From the NCBI GenBank assembly GCA_965224765.1, contig CBDDAC010000029.1:868001-932000 (forward strand): 64,000 bases of DNA, in the 5' to 3' direction. This DNA is from CAZDBA01 sp965224765. GTDB lineage: Bacteria; Planctomycetota; Planctomycetia; Pirellulales; Pirellulaceae. The notes beneath the pieces were generated by a model, which was not told the origin of the DNA, ran no database searches, and was given only the letters and a program-made list of their open reading frames with translations. Position numbers and translations under genes: made by a program. Positions 63,066 through 64,000 of this stretch are shown one piece after another (position 1 is the stretch's first letter; each line of letters begins with the position of its first letter).

Positions 63066-63103
63066 CAAGAACTGTTTCGGCAGGAGCCTCAACCTCCCAT
63101 AAA
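63066..63103 (+). repeat. Dispersed intergenic repeat, copy 4 of 5 (GGCAGGAGCC family)
   Basis: CAAGAACTGTTTCGGCAGGA continues with GCCTCAACCTCCC and ATAAAAG. Its GGCAGGAGCC core is also the centre of the adjacent RAYT-flanking repeat, eighteen bases upstream. Confidence 0.9.
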
Positions 63104-63227
63104 AGCAAGAACCTCGACGTGGATCAGATGGGGCTTGATTGCCTGAGTCGGGCAAAAATTTGTGTTTGGATGGTCAACCAGTCACAATGAAGTTTGGTCA
63201 CTCGATCCCACTTCCACAAAAAGGGCG

Positions 63228-63530
63228 ATGATGCATACGCAAACAATGTTTAACGATTTGCCATGGACGCAGGTTGCAGATCTAGTTCGACAGAAGTCAA
63301 CTCATGTTGATGAGAAAACGGTTCGTCTTCTTGAACTTCAAGATGGGTTTACTGAAATCCAGTGGTGTTACAAAGGCCACATTGGAGTCGTCTTGTCAGG
63401 AATGCTCGTAATTGAATACGAAGATGACGAGCAGACGTTCTGCGCAGGTGATGTCTTGGTGCTTCAATCGGCCATTGGCCACAAAGCAAAGTCGACCGGC
63501 AAGACGATGCTTTTTCTGGTTGATGGTTAG
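63228..63530 (+). CDS. Small cupin-domain protein
   Basis: About 100 residues from ATG 63228 (a second ATG follows directly); an AAAAAGGG sequence precedes it. The beta-rich pattern GHIGVVLSGMLVIEYEDDEQ, then FCAGDVLVLQSAIGHKAKS is that of a single cupin barrel, with His in both parts of the metal-binding motifs. Function is unknown; small cupins often bind metals or small ligands. Confidence 0.8.
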   Translation: MMHTQTMFNDLPWTQVADLVRQKSTHVDEKTVRLLELQDGFTEIQWCYKGHIGVVLSGMLVIEYEDDEQTFCAGDVLVLQSAIGHKAKSTGKTMLFLVDG

Positions 63531-63867
63531 CGACCTGTTTTTCAGCATCAATGCGAAAGGGCTTTGCGAGTATATGCGTGATCTCAGGCTTTCCTTCCAC
63601 CGGGCCCGCCGGGAGGGTGTCTTTAATTGGGAGGTCGAGGCTCCTGCCGAGACAAGCACATTTCTAGACTCGCCGGCTCCTGGAACCGCAAAGCAGATCT
63701 TGAGACAGGCAGATCTTAAGGCAATCAGATTCTCAATAGGCCTGGGATGAAAACCGTCAGGAGGGATGAAGCGGCGCCGCATTTTTTTCCGGCTCCTTCT
63801 CTTGCACAGCTCGGCCTTCACGAACGAAGGTGGCGCAAAACGATTTCATCAGAAATTCAACATTGCT
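63531..63867. other. Intergenic region between convergent genes
   Basis: Apart from the repeat copy at 63629-63653, no feature was recognised in these 337 bases. Short open frames are basic and unlike neighbouring proteins. Confidence 0.5.
63629..63653 (-). repeat. Dispersed intergenic repeat, copy 5 of 5 (GGCAGGAGCC family)
   Basis: The lower strand reads GTCTCGGCAGGAGCCTCGAC then CTCCC. It lies between the convergent ends of the cupin gene and the gene that enters from the right edge. Confidence 0.87.
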
Positions 63868-64000
63868 CTAGCGAGTCTTGGTTTTCGATTCAATCGCATC
63901 GAGGATTGAGCCAAAGACTTGCTGCGATTCACTTGAATCGGTTTCGCTGGCGTTGTAGAGATCGTACTGATGCATGATCTCGGCTGAGGTGAGAAGGATT
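63868..64000 (-). CDS. C-terminal end of a leftward gene cut by the window edge
   Basis: The lower strand is open from base 64000 to TAG at 63868-63870 and gives 43 residues including SAEIMHQYDLYNASETDSSE and a final ESKTKTR. The composition is that of a normal polar protein tail and unlike the other frames. No family can be assigned from this fragment. Confidence 0.6.
   Translation of the reverse strand, partial: ILLTSAEIMHQYDLYNASETDSSESQQVFGSILDAIESKTKTR

Noticed and set aside
63747..63977. 76-codon rightward frame near the right edge
   Set aside because: Basic, Arg-rich composition, and it overlaps a more natural leftward coding frame ending at 63868.

Overview
The window looks like chromosomal DNA of a planctomycete, most likely in or near the Pirellulales. 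This is an inference from gene content. The lines of evidence are an exported c-type cytochrome joined to a DUF2231-like membrane region, a DUF1080 (3-keto-disaccharide hydrolase) protein, a Cys-type sulfatase, a short membrane protein beginning MNHNPYESP, a J-like domain opening DPYRNWLGL beside an Hsp70, ECF sigma factors, a giant YD-repeat protein, and palindromic intergenic repeats. GC content is moderate by eye. No rRNA, tRNA, CRISPR array or prophage was recognised.

Layout. 1-7.2 kb: a partial sigma factor, a permease/methyltransferase/PII operon, a cytochrome c-DUF2231 protein, and an ECF sigma / membrane protein / His-Asp-rich repeat protein operon. 7.4-14.2 kb (leftward): a DinG-type helicase and two transporters, each carrying a C-terminal PTS EIIA-like domain. 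14.2-17.2 kb: a repeat-rich gene desert with a complete IS1182-type element (15224-16724) inserted into a palindromic repeat. 17.2-22.2 kb: a TetR-adaptor-RND efflux operon with a likely operator. 22.4-29.7 kb: DUF1080 protein, thiolase, CoA-transferase B, PilZ protein, lysine 2,3-aminomutase, a repeat cluster and CoA-transferase A. 29.7-31.6 kb: an RNA-repair pair (HD-Pnk-type end-healing enzyme and RNA ligase). 31.9-35 kb: a TPR membrane protein and a TPR-AAA+ ATPase. 35.2-42.9 kb: a class III aminotransferase, a C45-type Ntn hydrolase/acyltransferase, an alpha/beta hydrolase-PDZ fusion, a GNAT fused to an aminotransferase-like domain lacking its PLP lysine, and an exported protein. 43.2-53.4 kb: sulfatase, Hsp70 with J-like partner, a very large MscS-type channel and small membrane proteins. 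54-62 kb: an exported protein and an approximately 2,300-residue YD/RHS-repeat protein broken by one extra G. 62-63.1 kb: a REP-associated tyrosine transposase (RAYT) with a duplicated, truncated 5' copy and inverted flanking repeats. The window ends with a small cupin and the 3' end of a leftward gene.

How the genes work together. The best-supported functional units are the efflux operon, the RNA-repair pair, the PII-permease-methyltransferase operon, the Hsp70/J-like pair and the two CoA-transferase subunits, which are separated by about 3.2 kb. The most unusual items are the PII operon, the two EIIA-tailed transporters, the pseudo-aminotransferase fusion and its neighbours, the RAYT/REP landscape, and the cysteine-rich C-terminal domain of the RHS protein.
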